Part shown: in pieces, positions 62,329 to 64,000 of the stretch
Position numbering within the stretch: position 1 is the first letter of the stretch
Layout of the letters: each line of letters starts with the position of its first letter
Origin: Shewanella psychrophila
GTDB taxonomy: Bacteria; Pseudomonadota; Gammaproteobacteria; Enterobacterales; Shewanellaceae
DNA: 64,000 bases
Direction of reading: 5' to 3'
NCBI RefSeq assembly: GCF_002005305.1
Contig: NZ_CP014782.1
Location: 1,364,001-1,428,000, forward strand
The notes under the pieces: generated by a model
Database searches by the model: none
Told to the model about the DNA's origin: nothing
What the model saw: the letters and a program-made list of their open reading frames with translations, nothing else
Program-made: the position numbers and the translations under genes

Positions 62329-63498
62329 TTAATACAGCTGACCTTTGACCGCGTCACTGAATAAAATTGAATATTGCGCAGGCGTTAACTTTACTGGATT
62401 TCCTGCTGCTGCGGCATCCCGTGCGGCCATCTCACCCACCAGCACAACATCATCCAGATTAATGCCTATTTCACTCAAGCTATGAGGTATAGACAATGCT
62501 TGTCTAAACTCGAGTACCCAAGAGAGAAAACTCTCAAAACTAGGGTCATTTAACCCTAGATAACTGGCAAGTCTAGTAATACGAGTCTCAATCTCGGCTC
62601 TGTTTCTTAATAACACATAAGGCATCAAGATTGCGTTTAATAAACCATGGTGCTTGTTGTACAAGGCGCCGAGGGAGTGTGCAATCGCATGCATTCCACC
62701 CAGCCCGCGCTGAAAACTGGTGGCGCCCATGCTAGATGCGACCAGCATCTGAGTACGCGCCTGAATATCTTCACCATTGGCTACGGCTCTCGGTAAAAAG
62801 TCTTTGATTAACCTGATTGCCTCAATGGCAATGCCCTCCGCCATGGGGTGATAAAAAGGGGCACAATAAGCTTCCAGATTATGAGATAAGGCGTCTATCC
62901 CCGTGGCAGCGGTAATATGGGGCGGTAAACCTATTGTCAGCCTAGGGTCGAGCAAGACTTTGCCAGGCAACATATTGGGATGAAAGATAATGCGCTTCAC
63001 ATGACGTTCTCCGTCCGTGTCGGTGATCACCGAAGCCCGACCTACTTCTGAGCCAGTACCAGCAGTAGTGGGCACAGCCACTACGGGTAACATGGAATTC
63101 GCATCAATGTGGGTCCAGTTATCGCCTACATCTTCAGCCTGCCATAAGGTAATTGTTTGTTTAGCCATCAAGGCAATCGCTTTGGCCGCATCTAGGCTCG
63201 AACCGCCACCCAGTGCCACCACGCCGTCAAATCTGCCACTGTTGAGCACATCGATCCCACTGCGAATATTATCTCCCGTCGGATTAGCCTGAATATTGCA
63301 AAATATGTTGATATCTAGGCCTGCACCGACACAAACATCGAGGATTTCTTGCACCATGGGCAGCTTGGCTAGCCCGGGATCGGTCACCAGTAAGACATTG
63401 GTCATCTTAAGCTCGAGGCAACGTATGGCAATCTGCTTGATACAGCCCTCGCCCACTGTGATGTCTGTGGGGAAATTCCAATTAGCTTCTAATAACAT
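62329..63498 (-). CDS. Iron-containing alcohol dehydrogenase
   Basis: The 389-residue enzyme is of the group III (Fe-ADH) family. The NAD site has VALGGGSSLDAAKAIALMAK (about residues 95-115). Metal ligands come from TGIDALSHNLEAY, HAIAHSLGALYNKHHGLLNA and an upstream Asp. It would oxidise an alcohol or reduce an aldehyde. It lies 75 bases after the aldehyde dehydrogenase, so they probably act in series. Confidence 0.93.
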   Translation of the reverse strand: MLLEANWNFPTDITVGEGCIKQIAIRCLELKMTNVLLVTDPGLAKLPMVQEILDVCVGAGLDINIFCNIQANPTGDNIRSGIDVLNSGRFDGVVALGGGSSLDAAKAIALMAKQTITLWQAEDVGDNWTHIDANSMLPVVAVPTTAGTGSEVGRASVITDTDGERHVKRIIFHPNMLPGKVLLDPRLTIGLPPHITAATGIDALSHNLEAYCAPFYHPMAEGIAIEAIRLIKDFLPRAVANGEDIQARTQMLVASSMGATSFQRGLGGMHAIAHSLGALYNKHHGLLNAILMPYVLLRNRAEIETRITRLASYLGLNDPSFESFLSWVLEFRQALSIPHSLSEIGINLDDVVLVGEMAARDAAAAGNPVKLTPAQYSILFSDAVKGQLY

Positions 63499-63572
63499 AG
63501 ATGACTTCCTTCAATGTTTATTGTATTAAACTCATATGCTCAACAGAGCTGAACTTGCCCTAGAAATCCCCA

Positions 63573-64000
63573 CTAAGGGTGTTTGATATGAAATGACTTA
63601 GGTCGAGTCAACTGCTCGAATCCGAGCTGTGATAAGGTGCAACCTCGGCCCGATAGCTTGACACCAGTCCAGGCCAATGCAGGGTCTAAGTAATCACATC
63701 TATTCAAAAAGAAGGTGCCAGTCTCGACTTGCTCACCTAGCGCAATGCCCTTGGTAATGTCACGAGTAAAAATACTCGCCGTTAAGCCAAAGTCACTGTC
63801 ATTCATCAAATTCAGTGCTTCATTGTCATCTGCGACACTCATGATCCCCACCACAGGGCCGAAAGACTCTTCTGTCATCACCCGCATCTGATGATCCACA
63901 TTAGTTAAAATTTGCGGTGCCAAATAAGCCGTCCCAGTTCGACTCAATTCAAACAAAGATTCATCGATCTGAGCAACGGCGCCTTGGGCCAAGGCTTCCG
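63573..64000 (-). CDS. Aldehyde dehydrogenase, C-terminal part (runs off right edge)
   Basis: The frame is open to the window edge and ends at 63573. The visible 142 residues have the ALDH C-terminal blocks EESFGPVVGI (the E-E-x-FGP motif), NDSDFGLTASIF and TGTFFLNRCDYLDPALAWTGVKLSG. The catalytic Cys and NAD site lie upstream outside the window. It would oxidise the aldehyde paired with the Fe-ADH that follows it. Confidence 0.93.
   Translation of the reverse strand, partial: EALAQGAVAQIDESLFELSRTGTAYLAPQILTNVDHQMRVMTEESFGPVVGIMSVADDNEALNLMNDSDFGLTASIFTRDITKGIALGEQVETGTFFLNRCDYLDPALAWTGVKLSGRGCTLSQLGFEQLTRPKSFHIKHP

Overview
The window looks like chromosome of a marine gammaproteobacterium, most likely a Shewanella. 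Base composition is moderate, and core gene order matches the enterobacterial/Shewanella plan: fadR-nhaB-dsbB, ycgN-lytic transglycosylase-ycgL-minCDE, rnd-fadD with tsaB nearby, tamA-tamB, and a napDABC operon ending in a 42-residue membrane protein. The species cannot be fixed by eye.

Layout. 1-7.3 kb is an insertion-sequence-scarred accessory zone. A transporter gene is cut by an IS256-family remnant. An outer-membrane barrel gene is split by an ISAs1-family element (10-bp target duplication). A multi-spanning membrane gene, in an operon with an XRE regulator and a DUF2975 protein, is split by an IS5-family element (9-bp duplication). 7.4-10.6 kb holds an amino-acid module: LysE exporter, Ser/Thr dehydratase, a frameshifted RidA gene and a divergent LysR regulator. 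10.65-11.3 kb is a decayed integron integrase. 11.4-17.1 kb has a dispersed repeat, ddl, two solute-binding proteins without a transporter, a LysR gene and an 8-bp tandem repeat. 17.3-21.3 kb is the periplasmic nitrate reductase operon, followed by hrpA (21.8-25.7 kb) and codBA (26.3-28.8 kb).

28.8-34.4 kb is a second accessory zone. It holds three tandem copies of a noncoding repeat, a candidate type III effector/chaperone pair, two integron gene cassettes with attC sites (one encoding a cytochrome b561), a decayed IS4-family element lodged in one attC site, a group II intron remnant and another copy of the dispersed repeat.

34.4-64 kb is mostly core genome: a CBS protein, a LysE/LysR pair whose regulator has a duplicated 3' end, isoaspartyl peptidase, tamAB, a short-chain fatty acid transporter, fadR, nhaB, dsbB (its terminator split by an IS4-family element with an 11-bp duplication), ycgN, a transglycosylase, ycgL, minCDE, rnd, fadD, a hydrolase, an exported methyltransferase-like protein, an M50-like membrane protein, tsaB, and the start of an aldehyde/alcohol dehydrogenase catabolic cluster that runs off the right edge.

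Several independent events can be reconstructed exactly: three IS insertions with matching target duplications whose excision restores an open frame or a hairpin, one GT-dinucleotide frameshift, one attC split by a mobile element, and one 191-bp tandem duplication. No tRNA, rRNA or CRISPR array was seen.
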